The notes beneath the pieces are model-generated. The model saw only the letters and a list, made by a program, of their open reading frames with translations. It made no database searches and was not told the DNA's origin. From an uncultured Desulfuromonadales bacterium (GTDB lineage Bacteria > Desulfobacterota > Desulfuromonadia > Desulfuromonadales > Geopsychrobacteraceae): a stretch of DNA of 58,991 nt. Each line of letters opens with the position of its first letter. The first letter of the stretch is position 1. The translations under genes were made by a program, and so were the position numbers. Of the stretch, positions 8,167 to 16,630 are shown one piece after another. The DNA lies in the NCBI GenBank assembly GCA_947259685.1, contig CAMYNC010000040.1:1-58991 (forward strand), given 5' to 3'.

Positions 8167-9067
8167 CTGTAAACAGCGGCAGGATTTCATCCGGATCGGT
8201 GATTCCTAATTTGAAGCGGTTGCGCAGTTCGGTCAGGATCAGCTCCGAGTCCTCGGCCCGTAACTTGCCGTCCAGCCAGAGCAGGTTGAGGTTTTTTCGG
8301 ATCAACTTGGCCGCGGTCAGCGCCCGGTCGCCGGTCGGGTCGGCATTCCAATAGGGACTATTCTCATCACCGAGGATGCCGTTAATTGCTTCCAGTCCGA
8401 GCCGCATATATTCAGCGTGGTCGATTGCATCGAATTCCCATTTCGAGCGGTCGGCCATTGAATTCAGCAGCTTGTGCCATTTTTGCAAGCGGCTGACCAG
8501 CATCATTGAGTTGAATAGCTGCTTGTTGGTGCGAAAAGAGAAAATCGTGTCGGAAAGAATCCGGCTGAGCACCTGATCGAGCTGCCGATTGTCGTTCTTG
8601 GCCAATTGCTGGGCCAGTTCCCAGGTCTCTGTTGGGACTCCGGTTTCGGCGCGAATTTCCCAATAGGTATGTTTGAGCAAGCTGCTATTGTAGGTTTTGG
8701 CCATTTTTATCGGTACGAAATAGCCGTGAGCGATTGTATCGGCGGCTAAGTGGGCCAGGTAGCCGTAAGCGCAAGCTTCTGCGGCCGGACCATCGTCTTT
8801 GGCGGACTCCAGAATTTTACGGGCTACCCGCCAGTTATGACAGTGCTCCAGGTAGTGGGTAAACTTTTTCCCGAGGGTGATGTCGGGAGCGACGCAGCCG
8901 TAGAGAAAATCCATTGGCTGTGCTGTCAGCAGCGCTTGTAACGCTTGGGGGAGTGCTTCCGGGGCGGCCAACAACCGTGCCCCGAGCGTCAGGTGAACGC
9001 CAACCCCCCAGGCAGCGGCATCAGTCGGTAGCAGTAGCAGCAGTAACAACAGTATGAAAAGGCGCAT
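8159..9067 (-). CDS. Zinc-dependent phospholipase C-like secreted protein
   Basis: The 302-residue product has a very hydrophobic signal peptide (MRLFILLLLLLLLPTDAAA) and a mature chain beginning WGVGVHLTLG. A mature N-terminal Trp followed by His-bearing helices matches bacterial zinc phospholipases C and the S1/P1-nuclease-like fold, where the N-terminal Trp is a zinc ligand. Further candidate ligands are VAPDITLG, THYLEHCHNW and YLAHLAADTIAHGY. It is likely periplasmic or exported; the substrate is not established. Longer starts exist at 9136 and 9097, but only ATG 9067 has a strong ribosome site (GGAGG, spacing 7) and it gives a clean signal peptide. The tail overlaps coaBC by eight bases. 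Confidence 0.8.
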   Translation of the reverse strand: MRLFILLLLLLLLPTDAAAWGVGVHLTLGARLLAAPEALPQALQALLTAQPMDFLYGCVAPDITLGKKFTHYLEHCHNWRVARKILESAKDDGPAAEACAYGYLAHLAADTIAHGYFVPIKMAKTYNSSLLKHTYWEIRAETGVPTETWELAQQLAKNDNRQLDQVLSRILSDTIFSFRTNKQLFNSMMLVSRLQKWHKLLNSMADRSKWEFDAIDHAEYMRLGLEAINGILGDENSPYWNADPTGDRALTAAKLIRKNLNLLWLDGKLRAEDSELILTELRNRFKLGITDPDEILPLFTVI

Positions 9068-9125
9068 CAAGCCGCCTCCAAAGCGCAAAAGACGCATTTT
9101 GATCCAGGATAGAAAATGAGACAAT

Positions 9126-9848
9126 ATGCCTGACAAAGTATATCACGAATGCCGCGAACTGATCTCCCAGGGGAAAGCGGTCCTGGAAGATTTGCAGGAC
9201 TGGGGCTTTACCACCGTACCGAACTTGGTGGCCGAAGAGCTGCCCTTCTGTCCGCTCGATCTGCCCGCAGATTCAGCACTGCCCGAAACCTCCTGTCGCC
9301 AGGAAACCTTGGAGACGCTCGCTGCTCGTTTGCAGAACTGCACGCGCTGCGCCCTCTGCGAGAAGCGCCAACAGGTCGTCTTTGGAGTTGGTAATCCGCA
9401 GGCGGATCTGGTGCTGGTTGGTGAAGCGCCCGGCCGGGAGGAGGATGAAAAAGGCTTCCCCTTTGTCGGCGAAGCGGGGCGTCTGCTCGACAAAATTCTC
9501 TTCGCGATGAAACTCAATCGGCAGGATGTCTATATCTGCAATGTGATCAAGTGCCGGCCACCGGATAACCGCGATCCTCAGGCCGAGGAGATTGCCGCCT
9601 GCGAGCAGTTTCTCAAACAGCAGCTCACCCTGATCAAACCCCGTTTGATTATCGCTCTGGGGAGGTTTGCTGCCCAATCCTTGTTGCAGAGTAAAGAACC
9701 GATCGGTCGCCTGCGCGGCCACTGGCGGGAATACCAGGGGATTCCGCTGATGCCGACCTACCACCCAGCTTACTTGTTAAGAAATCCCGCTGGCAAAAGA
9801 GATGTTTGGGAGGATATGAAACAGGTGCTGCACAGGTTGAACGAATAG
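9126..9848 (+). CDS. Family 4 uracil-DNA glycosylase (Fe-S)
   Basis: The 240-residue protein has the signature of family 4 iron-sulfur uracil-DNA glycosylases, which excise uracil from DNA. The first cluster cysteines are in NCTRCALCEKR (about res 76-86), the catalytic and uracil-pocket motif is GEAPGREEDEKGFPFVGEAG (about 104-123), the other two cysteines lie in ICNVIKCRPP and AACEQFL, and the DNA-intercalation motif is HPAYLLRNP near the C-terminus. The first 60 residues are a variable extension seen in many family members. The start is divergent from the phospholipase-like gene, with only about 58 bases between the two chosen starts. Confidence 0.92.
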   Translation: MPDKVYHECRELISQGKAVLEDLQDWGFTTVPNLVAEELPFCPLDLPADSALPETSCRQETLETLAARLQNCTRCALCEKRQQVVFGVGNPQADLVLVGEAPGREEDEKGFPFVGEAGRLLDKILFAMKLNRQDVYICNVIKCRPPDNRDPQAEEIAACEQFLKQQLTLIKPRLIIALGRFAAQSLLQSKEPIGRLRGHWREYQGIPLMPTYHPAYLLRNPAGKRDVWEDMKQVLHRLNE

Positions 9849-9865
9849 CATGGGCTAGCGCTGGA

Positions 9866-10210
9866 TCAGGCAAAAATATCGATGAATGATCCCGGCCTGG
9901 GACTCTTTGCCGCGGAGAGTTGCTGATATTTGTTGAGATTTGGGGTTATGCTGACAGCGGCCGAGGCTTTGATCGGCGCCTCAGGCTCAACGGTCAGATC
10001 CAGGTCGGAGCGTTCATTGTTCAGAACCGCCGAGCTGGGGGAATAAAGTTCGACAAATTCGGCATCGATGATCTGCGGCTGAGCGTTTCTTGCGTAGCTG
10101 TCAGCCACCTGGGCCTGACGCCTGTCGATAGTTCTGCCGGCCGTTTGAGGGCTGATCAATACAGCCGATTTTTCGGTTTGGACCGGAATGTTGGCGGAGT
10201 GAATGCGCAC
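9866..10210 (-). CDS. Small protein of unknown function ending in PGSFIDIFA
   Basis: I do not recognise a domain in this 114-residue protein. It is polar and probably largely unstructured, with no signal peptide and no membrane segment, and ends in the compact motif SPRPGSFIDIFA. Reality is supported by a GTG start at 10210 preceded by AAGGGA at good spacing on the minus strand, by an open frame across the whole interval, and by its position in a minus-strand run (10210-12253). The conserved-looking tail could be a docking motif. A shadow of an opposite-strand frame is possible but less likely given the ribosome site. Confidence 0.55.
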   Translation of the reverse strand: MRIHSANIPVQTEKSAVLISPQTAGRTIDRRQAQVADSYARNAQPQIIDAEFVELYSPSSAVLNNERSDLDLTVEPEAPIKASAAVSITPNLNKYQQLSAAKSPRPGSFIDIFA

Positions 10211-10338
10211 AACGGTTCCCTTATTAATAGGTTGATTTATGCTTATTACAACTAAATATACGTCTGCATCCGATAGATTACAAGGTACATTTGCACAGAT
10301 TGAGTATCGGCAGCTGCCAATTGGTTTCCATCTGGAAG

Positions 10339-11265
10339 CTAACCAGCGTCGGCAAGCAAAGCTTGTTTTTGTTCTTGGGTGAGATTCGCTACATATTCCT
10401 GCATGCCGCGTAACGAGTTGCCAAGAAAGAAACGTTCGCGGGCGGCAATATCATTTTCCAACTGCGTAATGTTGCGGTAAATTTCATCATGCTCAAGGAG
10501 CCAACTGAAAATTTCTTCTTCTTGAAAAGGTTCATTTTTGCAGCTACTTAAGGCCACTCCCCTGGTCCAAAGCCTTAACTGTTTTTTGCCGATCTTTAGG
10601 TGTTCGACCGCTGCTTCCACCAGCCCGTAATGGGCAATGACCATTTGTTTCGGGTTTAGGGCGATCATCCTTTCAATCGACTCGACTGCCACCTCCATAA
10701 TAAACCGGGGCGGGGTCGCTGGTCGCATGTAGATGCCTTCGGCGACGGGACAATGGACGCCGACAACCTCACCGGCAAACAGCAACTCACCGAATTGGTA
10801 ACAGCAATGGTGCTGGGCGTGGCCGGGAGTCAGGTAGGCGTGGATGCCGGTCGTGCCGATCTCTTCAGCGAAACTGATCTGTCCTGCAGGCAGCGGCAGA
10901 ATTTCGCCATAGGTTTCGGCCAGTGTGCCGAGGACCTGCTGCGAGCCCTGCCACAACTTTTCCGGCGCCAGCATATGTTTAATCCCCTGCGGATGACAGA
11001 TCACCTGGGCATCGGGAAACTCCTGCAGCAGGGCTCCGGTGCCGCCGGCGTGGTCAATGTGGATGTGGGTTAAAAGGATATAGTCAAGTTTGGCCACTTG
11101 GCGCTTGCGCAGTTCCCCAAGGAGATGCGGGATGGTCGAGAGGGGGCCGGGGTCGACCAAAAAGCAGAGTTCAGCATCCTGGTAGAGCCAACTGCTGATA
11201 AATTTTCGAAATCCTTCCAGCGAAGGTTGGTCCAGATCGATGCAGCTGAAATTGGCAATGGCCAT
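10339..11265 (-). CDS. Metallo-beta-lactamase-fold hydrolase
   Basis: This 308-residue cytosolic protein carries the metal motif LLTHIHIDHAGG (about res 63-74), TPGHAQHHCCYQF (about 149-161), LLFAGEVVGVHCP and VIAHYG, in the order typical of the metallo-beta-lactamase superfamily. The C-terminal 100 residues are helical. The reaction is not determinable; relatives act on thioesters, lactones, nucleic acids or flavoprotein partners. The ATG at 11265 is preceded by AAGGA at seven bases. It follows the SseB-like gene by about 35 bases on the same strand, suggesting co-transcription. Confidence 0.85.
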   Translation of the reverse strand: MAIANFSCIDLDQPSLEGFRKFISSWLYQDAELCFLVDPGPLSTIPHLLGELRKRQVAKLDYILLTHIHIDHAGGTGALLQEFPDAQVICHPQGIKHMLAPEKLWQGSQQVLGTLAETYGEILPLPAGQISFAEEIGTTGIHAYLTPGHAQHHCCYQFGELLFAGEVVGVHCPVAEGIYMRPATPPRFIMEVAVESIERMIALNPKQMVIAHYGLVEAAVEHLKIGKKQLRLWTRGVALSSCKNEPFQEEEIFSWLLEHDEIYRNITQLENDIAARERFFLGNSLRGMQEYVANLTQEQKQALLADAG

Positions 11266-11300
11266 GGCGTTATCCTTCGGGTCTTGAGCAACTGCTGGTC

Positions 11301-11702
11301 TCAGGCATCTTTCTGAGCGGATTCATCCTCTTTGCTTTGGCGCACGATATCTTTCAGCCAGGTTATTTCTTCCGGCTCAAACTGCTTCTGGTGCTCGGTA
11401 CCGTAATTCATTGCCCAGTAAAGATTCGGAATCGACATCTCGGCAATTGCATGGCCAGGTAAAGCGACATATTTGGCACCGTCTTCGGCCCAGTCGGTCA
11501 GGCGTTTGATGGTATCAAAAAGCATCAGGTATTCGTTGCCCTCCGCCTCGACCAGCAGAGGAATCGCGCCAGCTTCGCTTTTGTTTTCCTCATCTTCAAC
11601 GGTCGGAATAAAGAAGAGCGAGTTCAGAAACAGATCGTAAAATACAGGCTGGGCGCTGACATTTTGGCGACAGGCTTCCAGAGCCTGATCAATCTTGGTC
11701 AC
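11301..11702 (-). CDS. SseB-like protein
   Basis: The 133-residue product resembles the N-terminal SseB domain: a helix (TKIDQALEACRQ), FYDLFLNSLFFIPT, then IPLLVEAEGNEYLMLFDTIKRLTDWA and YVALPGHAIAEM. Such proteins are small, cytosolic and mostly uncharacterised. The frame is open upstream to 11816, but the GTG at 11702 has AAAGGA before it and yields a product starting VTKIDQAL with no odd extension, so it is chosen. The longer form would run into the lipoprotein gene. The C-terminus is acidic and lysine-rich (SKEDESAQKDA). Confidence 0.7.
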   Translation of the reverse strand: MTKIDQALEACRQNVSAQPVFYDLFLNSLFFIPTVEDEENKSEAGAIPLLVEAEGNEYLMLFDTIKRLTDWAEDGAKYVALPGHAIAEMSIPNLYWAMNYGTEHQKQFEPEEITWLKDIVRQSKEDESAQKDA

Positions 11703-11812
11703 GGTAGAGGTCCTTTCAATATTGCTGGTAAATGGATTCGGTGAAGCTGTCGGATCATAGGGGAGTTTGCCGAGATTAGGCAAGCATCTGCGTGGAATTT
11801 CTGCCCTACCAA

Positions 11813-12253
11813 TCATTTTGTTTTTGGCGGCGGACTTTCATAGTGAATCAATTGCCAGCCTTTGGCCTGCATGCAGACGTTGTACAAGCGATCGAGATCT
11901 CTGTTGTAATGGTAGAAGTCATAGCGAGGCTGGCGCCAGTAATGCTGTCGATGACGACCGGGGTAATAATAGTAGTCGTTGTAGAAAGGCTGGTAATAGT
12001 TTGGATAATAGTAATCAAACCGATCAATCTGCTGCTCTGCCAACTGTCGGCATTCGATTTTGGCCTGGTGCAGCTCCGCAATGGAGAGTTCCTGAGGATG
12101 TTGCCAGACCCAGTAGCCGCTGCTTAAACAGCCACCAAGCAGGCCGCTTAGGACAAGCAGCAGACCGGTGATTAAAATTCTGCAACCCCGCGACATACTG
12201 TGTCTCATAGGCCTAGTATAGCTTAGCAGACTGACCGCTGGCAGTCGTGTCAT
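11813..12253 (-). CDS. Tyr/His-rich lipoprotein of unknown function
   Basis: A lipobox, LSGLLGGC (cysteine near residue 42), follows a hydrophobic stretch (ILITGLLLVL), so this is a predicted lipoprotein facing the periplasm or outer membrane. The centre is remarkably rich in tyrosine, with runs such as DYYYPNYYQPFYNDYYYYP and RHRQHYWRQPRYDFYHY. Two further cysteines are present (IECRQL and VCMQAKGW). Function is unknown; the aromatic region could bind surfaces, glycans or metals. ATG 12253 has the best ribosome site (AAAAGGA, spacing 5) but gives a long n-region; starts at 12208 or 12196 would shorten it. Confidence 0.65.
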   Translation of the reverse strand: MTRLPAVSLLSYTRPMRHSMSRGCRILITGLLLVLSGLLGGCLSSGYWVWQHPQELSIAELHQAKIECRQLAEQQIDRFDYYYPNYYQPFYNDYYYYPGRHRQHYWRQPRYDFYHYNRDLDRLYNVCMQAKGWQLIHYESPPPKTK

Positions 12254-12334
12254 TAAAATCCTTTTGCTCCCCGGCTGCGAGCCTGATATTTTCAGGGCAG
12301 AGATGGGGTCACTTTTATTGGTAAAGACATTTCG

Positions 12335-13255
12335 ATGCGTATCCTACATACCTCCGATTGGCACCTGGGCCGTCAGTTTCACAATGTCTCCCTGCTCGCA
12401 GACCAGCAGCATGTTCTTGACCAAATTGTCGAGATCGTTCAGCAACGGCAGGTCGATGTGGTGCTGGTGGCCGGGGACATCTATGACCGCTCGGTGCCGC
12501 CGGCCGCTGCCGTTGAGCTGCTCGATGAGACGGTCAACCGAATCTGTCAGGATCTGCAGACGCCGATGATTCTGATCGCTGGTAATCACGATGGCCCCGA
12601 CCGTTTGGCTTTTGGCGCCCGGCAGCTGGCACCTGCCGGGCTGCATATTGTTGGGCCGTTGTGGCAGAAACCGCAACCGATTCTGCTGTCCGCAGCGGAT
12701 GGTGACGTGGCTTTTTATCCGATCCCTTACGCTGATCCTGCCACTGTGCGGAATCAACTGGGCGTGGAGGTGGCCAGTCATGATCAAGCGATGGCTCAGC
12801 TTCTGCGATTGATTCGTGAAGATCTTCAGCCCGATCGGCCGAGCGTGTTGATAGGACACTGCTTTCTGGCTGGCGGAGAAGTCTGCGAATCGGAGCGACC
12901 CTTATCGATTGGTGGGGCCGATCAGATTGCCAGCGACCATTTTAAGGGTTTCAACTATGTGGCTCTGGGGCACCTGCACGGGCCACAGCAGCGCGGAGCA
13001 GAGCAGATCCGCTACTCCGGTTCACCGCTGAAATATTCCTTTTCCGAAGAGCAGCAGCAGAAGTCAGTGACCCTGGTCGAGCTTGATTCAACCGGGGGGG
13101 TTGCAGTCGAAACTATTCCGTTGACTCCGCTACGGGATATGCGCGTCCTCGAAGGCTGTCTGGAGCAGCTGTTGCTTGCCGGAAAAAGCGATCCGCACCA
13201 GGACGATTACCTGTTGGTGCGGTTGACTGAAACGTCCTGGCCTGATGGCTCGTAG
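12335..13255 (+). CDS. sbcD: Exonuclease SbcD (Mre11-like), prematurely terminated
   Basis: SbcD is the nuclease subunit of SbcCD, which opens hairpins and DNA ends. The metallophosphatase motifs are intact: ILHTSDWHLGRQF (res 3-15), VLVAGDIYDRS, LIAGNHDGPDR, GHCFLAGG and ALGHLHGPQ near residue 210. The frame then stops at a TAG (13253-13255) after TETSWPDGS, giving 306 residues where about 350-400 is usual. The expected C-terminal segment (MFEDFFGQVTG...) follows directly in another frame, so the gene has lost bases around 13230. The catalytic core survives, but the SbcC-binding tail is missing or out of frame. It is followed by sbcC. Confidence 0.85.
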   Translation: MRILHTSDWHLGRQFHNVSLLADQQHVLDQIVEIVQQRQVDVVLVAGDIYDRSVPPAAAVELLDETVNRICQDLQTPMILIAGNHDGPDRLAFGARQLAPAGLHIVGPLWQKPQPILLSAADGDVAFYPIPYADPATVRNQLGVEVASHDQAMAQLLRLIREDLQPDRPSVLIGHCFLAGGEVCESERPLSIGGADQIASDHFKGFNYVALGHLHGPQQRGAEQIRYSGSPLKYSFSEEQQQKSVTLVELDSTGGVAVETIPLTPLRDMRVLEGCLEQLLLAGKSDPHQDDYLLVRLTETSWPDGS

Positions 13256-13409
13256 CCAAGGATTGGAAGCCAACCGCGAACGGCTATTAAAAGGGGAGTT
13301 GGCGATGTTTGAGGACTTCTTTGGCCAGGTGACCGGCAAGGAGCTCTCAGCCGAACAGCAAACAATTATCGCCGACAGCATCGAGCTGCTGCATCGACAG
13401 GACCTATAA
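13227..13409 (+). pseudogene. sbcD: Out-of-frame C-terminal remainder of sbcD
   Basis: The frame shifted by +1 relative to sbcD is open here and ends with TAA at 13407-13409, three bases before the sbcC ATG. It reads KRPGLMARSQGLEANRER, then LLKGELAMFEDFFGQVTG, then KELSAEQQTIIADSIELL. The MFEDFFGQVTG(K/E)ELS segment is what SbcD proteins carry at their C-terminus. The usual stretch between LTET and RPGL (roughly fifteen to twenty residues) is absent. This points to a short out-of-frame deletion near 13228-13235. Confidence 0.75.
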
Positions 13410-13411
13410 CC

Positions 13412-16400
13412 ATGCGTCCGCTGCTGTTACAGATGACCGCCTTTGGCCCCTTCTCGGAGCAGGAACAGATCGATTTTACCCGCCTCGGTGACAATCCGCT
13501 GTTTCTCATCAACGGCCCGACCGGTTCCGGGAAAACCACTATTCTTGATGCCATCTGCTTTGCTCTCTACGGCAAGACCACCGGCGATGAGCGTGAAGGG
13601 GGACAGATGCGCTGCGATCTGGCTGCTGCAGAGCTGTTGACCGAAGTGATTTTGGAATTTGAACTGCATGGTCGAGTTTATCGTATTCGTCGGCTGCCGG
13701 AGCAGCAGCGGCCGAAATCAAGGGGCGAAGGCTTCACTGAGCAGAAACCGGAGGCACAGCTTGTTGAACTGCAGGCCGATGGCAGTGAAAAGTTGCTGGT
13801 CTCCAGCAAGGTGACCGATGCGACCAAAGAGATCGAAAATCTGACCGGATTGTCGGTTGATCAGTTTCGCCAGGTGATGGTGTTGCCGCAGGGAAAATTC
13901 CGCCAGCTGCTAATGGCGGAATCGGCCGAACGAGAAAAGATTTTCGGTCAGCTGTTTCAGACCCGTATCTATAAACGTTTGGAGGAGAGCCTCAAGGCGC
14001 AATCGGCTGAGATCCGTCGGGAACGCGAACGGCAACTGCAGCTGCAGGAGGGGATCCTCGAAGGGGCGGAAATCGCTTCGCAGGAAGCTCTTGAAGCTGA
14101 ATTGGAAACACTGCGGCCAGAGGTTAATGACGCAGAAGAGAAAAAGCTGGCGCAGGAGCAGATTTTTTTGCAGGCCGGTAAGGTCCAGCAGCAGGCCGAG
14201 GGACTGGTGGCGGATTTCCAACGCCTGGAAAGTACTGCTCAGCAACTGACTGAGCTAAAGCAGCAACAAACTCAGGTCGAGCAGAACCGTGACCGGCTGG
14301 CCCTGGCCGAACAGGCGCTGAAACTACAGCCAAACTTTTTTGAACGCCAGCGCTGTGCCAAGGAATTGCAGCACTCCCAGAATGCAGAGATGGCAGCGCA
14401 GAAACAGCTGCAGGAGGCGGAAAAACAAGCTGTCCTGGCTGAAGACCAATTTAATAACGCTGAAAAGTTGCTGGTGGAAATCGATCAATGCAAGGCTCGT
14501 CAGCTTGAATTGGTCGGTTATCGGGAGCGAGCAGTCAAGTTAACTCTGGCGCAGCAACAACAAAAAACCGCCCAACAACAATTACAGGCAGCTGAGGCGC
14601 AAAAGCAAGGTTGCGCTAAACAGTTTGACCAGACAACCATTCAGCGAGAGAACTGTGAACAGCAGCAGCAGATGCTGCAGCAGCGCCAACTGGCCCTGGC
14701 GGAACAGCAAATGCGCCATCAGCAACTGGCCGAGCAGTTGGAGATCCAAAAAGAACTGGAGCGATTGAAGCAGCTACAACGGCAGCTTGGTCAACAGCTG
14801 CAACTGGCCGAGGAAAAAGGCAAGCAGCAGCGCGAAGTCGCCGAACAGCAGCAGCTTCAGGCGAAACAGCTGGAGCTGGCCTGGCATCAGGGGCAGGCAG
14901 CGATTCTGGCCGCAGATCTGCAGTCCGGCCAAGCCTGTCCAGTGTGCGGCAGTTGCGAACACCCCGCTCCAGCGCACAGTGACCAAACGTTGCCGACTCA
15001 GCAGCATTTGGAGCAGGCCCGTGAGCGTTTACAGAGTGCGAATCATGCCCTCGCTGAAGCACGCGAGGCGTATGCCGCGCTGCGAGAACAGCGCGGCCAT
15101 TGTGACGAACAGATTGAAAAATTGCTGCTGCGCCTTGCGGATCAGGCTGAAACGCCAGTTGAACAGATAGCCCAAGAGTATCGACAATTGACGGCCGAGA
15201 TAGAGGCCTTACTCGTCGAGAGCCAGCAGCTAAAGAGGACCAGTGCCGAATTGGAGCAGCTGAAGCAGCAGGAAACAAAAGCCCGGCAGAAACTGGAGCA
15301 GAGCAATACCACAGTGGCTGTGCAAACCGCTGAACTGGCTAAAGCAGACAATGCTTTGCAGACCGCCGAACAGGAATTACCGGCTGAATTTCGCCAATCC
15401 GGGGCTTTGGAGCAGGCTCTGGCTGTTGACGAGGCAAAAATCAGCCAATTGGAAACAAAAATTGCCAGTGCCCGTCAACAGCACAAGCAGGCCTCCGGGC
15501 AGTGGGAGGCTGCCAAGGCCGGACTGTCCAGTGCCGGGGAGGCCGTAAGGAAGGCCGGGCAGCAGTTAGCCGCGGCGGAAAAATTAGCAGTTGAAGCGCT
15601 GGTCGGAAGCTCTTTCAGTGATGAATGTTCCTTTCAGGAGGCTCAGCTCGAGGACCGGGAAATGGAGCAGCTAAAAATTGACCTTGCGGCCTACGATAAT
15701 AATTTCCAGCGGCTAAGCGGCGCCTATGAGCAGCAAAAAACCGCCTTGCAGGGCAAAGAACTTCCCGATCTGAGCGTTTCTCAAAATGAGCTCGAGCTGG
15801 CAGAACAGAACAAGCGTAGCAGTGAAACGCACTGGCAACAACTCGCCGGCCGCCTCAAGGTGATCCAAACCACCCACCGCAAACTCCAGCAGGCGGCGAA
15901 AGAACAATCCACGCTGGAAGAGCAATATGCCATTATCGGCACCCTGAGCGACGTTGCCAATGGCCAGACCGGCCATAAGATCAGTCTGCAGCGGTTTGTG
16001 CTGAGTGTTCTGCTGGACGATGTGCTGCTCGAAGCCAGCCAGCGGTTGCAGCTGATGAGTAAAGGGCGCTATCAACTGCTGCGAAAAGAAGATCGCTCCA
16101 AAGGGAACAAGGCCTCCGGATTGGATCTGGTGGTCGAAGATGCCTATACCGGCAAGCTGCGCCCGGTGGCGACCCTTTCCGGCGGGGAGAGCTTTTTAGC
16201 TGCCCTGGCGCTGGCGCTGGGGCTTTCCGATGTGGTGCAGGCCTATGCTGGCGGAATCCGCCTGGATACTCTGTTTATCGACGAAGGCTTTGGCAGCCTT
16301 GATGCCGAGTCCCTCGATCTGGCAGTGCGCACCCTGGTCGATCTGCAGGCCGCCGGGCGGATGGTTGGGGTGATCTCTCACGTTGCCGAACTCAAAGAAC

Positions 16401-16468
16401 AATTGCCGCTACGGATCGATCTGTTGGTCGACCGGCAGGGGAGTCGCACCCAGCTCGTGATTCCCTGA
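13412..16468 (+). CDS. sbcC: Exonuclease SbcC (Rad50-like SMC ATPase)
   Basis: The 1018-residue protein is the ATPase/coiled-coil subunit of SbcCD. Walker A is NGPTGSGKTTILDAICF (about res 34-50). Long glutamine- and glutamate-rich coiled coils flank the zinc hook CPVCGSCEHP (about res 509-518). The ABC signature TLSGGESFLAALALALGLS and Walker B LDTLFIDEGFGSLD lie near residues 914 and 950, and the switch histidine is in VISHVAEL. Length and domain order are normal. It starts three bases after the frame-shifted sbcD tail, with AGGAC upstream. The coiled coils make this gene strikingly rich in CAG codons. Confidence 0.95.
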   Translation: MRPLLLQMTAFGPFSEQEQIDFTRLGDNPLFLINGPTGSGKTTILDAICFALYGKTTGDEREGGQMRCDLAAAELLTEVILEFELHGRVYRIRRLPEQQRPKSRGEGFTEQKPEAQLVELQADGSEKLLVSSKVTDATKEIENLTGLSVDQFRQVMVLPQGKFRQLLMAESAEREKIFGQLFQTRIYKRLEESLKAQSAEIRRERERQLQLQEGILEGAEIASQEALEAELETLRPEVNDAEEKKLAQEQIFLQAGKVQQQAEGLVADFQRLESTAQQLTELKQQQTQVEQNRDRLALAEQALKLQPNFFERQRCAKELQHSQNAEMAAQKQLQEAEKQAVLAEDQFNNAEKLLVEIDQCKARQLELVGYRERAVKLTLAQQQQKTAQQQLQAAEAQKQGCAKQFDQTTIQRENCEQQQQMLQQRQLALAEQQMRHQQLAEQLEIQKELERLKQLQRQLGQQLQLAEEKGKQQREVAEQQQLQAKQLELAWHQGQAAILAADLQSGQACPVCGSCEHPAPAHSDQTLPTQQHLEQARERLQSANHALAEAREAYAALREQRGHCDEQIEKLLLRLADQAETPVEQIAQEYRQLTAEIEALLVESQQLKRTSAELEQLKQQETKARQKLEQSNTTVAVQTAELAKADNALQTAEQELPAEFRQSGALEQALAVDEAKISQLETKIASARQQHKQASGQWEAAKAGLSSAGEAVRKAGQQLAAAEKLAVEALVGSSFSDECSFQEAQLEDREMEQLKIDLAAYDNNFQRLSGAYEQQKTALQGKELPDLSVSQNELELAEQNKRSSETHWQQLAGRLKVIQTTHRKLQQAAKEQSTLEEQYAIIGTLSDVANGQTGHKISLQRFVLSVLLDDVLLEASQRLQLMSKGRYQLLRKEDRSKGNKASGLDLVVEDAYTGKLRPVATLSGGESFLAALALALGLSDVVQAYAGGIRLDTLFIDEGFGSLDAESLDLAVRTLVDLQAAGRMVGVISHVAELKEQLPLRIDLLVDRQGSRTQLVIP

Positions 16469-16630
16469 AGCTTTCCGTGCAGCTCATGAAACCTAAATCT
16501 GCTGAGCCTGTTCATTTTCTTCCCTGTCCCGGCGGTTGAGAAATCGTTTGTTATCCTGGCGCAGACTTGATAAGAATAAAGTTCGTCAAAGTCTTTATTT
16601 ATATTATGTTTTTATGCCTTGGAGCCAATC

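Noticed and set aside
13253..13255. Programmed frameshift in sbcD
   Set aside because: There is no slippery run or pseudoknot near the stop, and a stretch of conserved residues is missing, which points to deletion.
14616..15278. 220-codon minus-strand frame inside sbcC
   Set aside because: It is a shadow of the CAG-rich coiled-coil coding region; sbcC motifs are on the plus strand.
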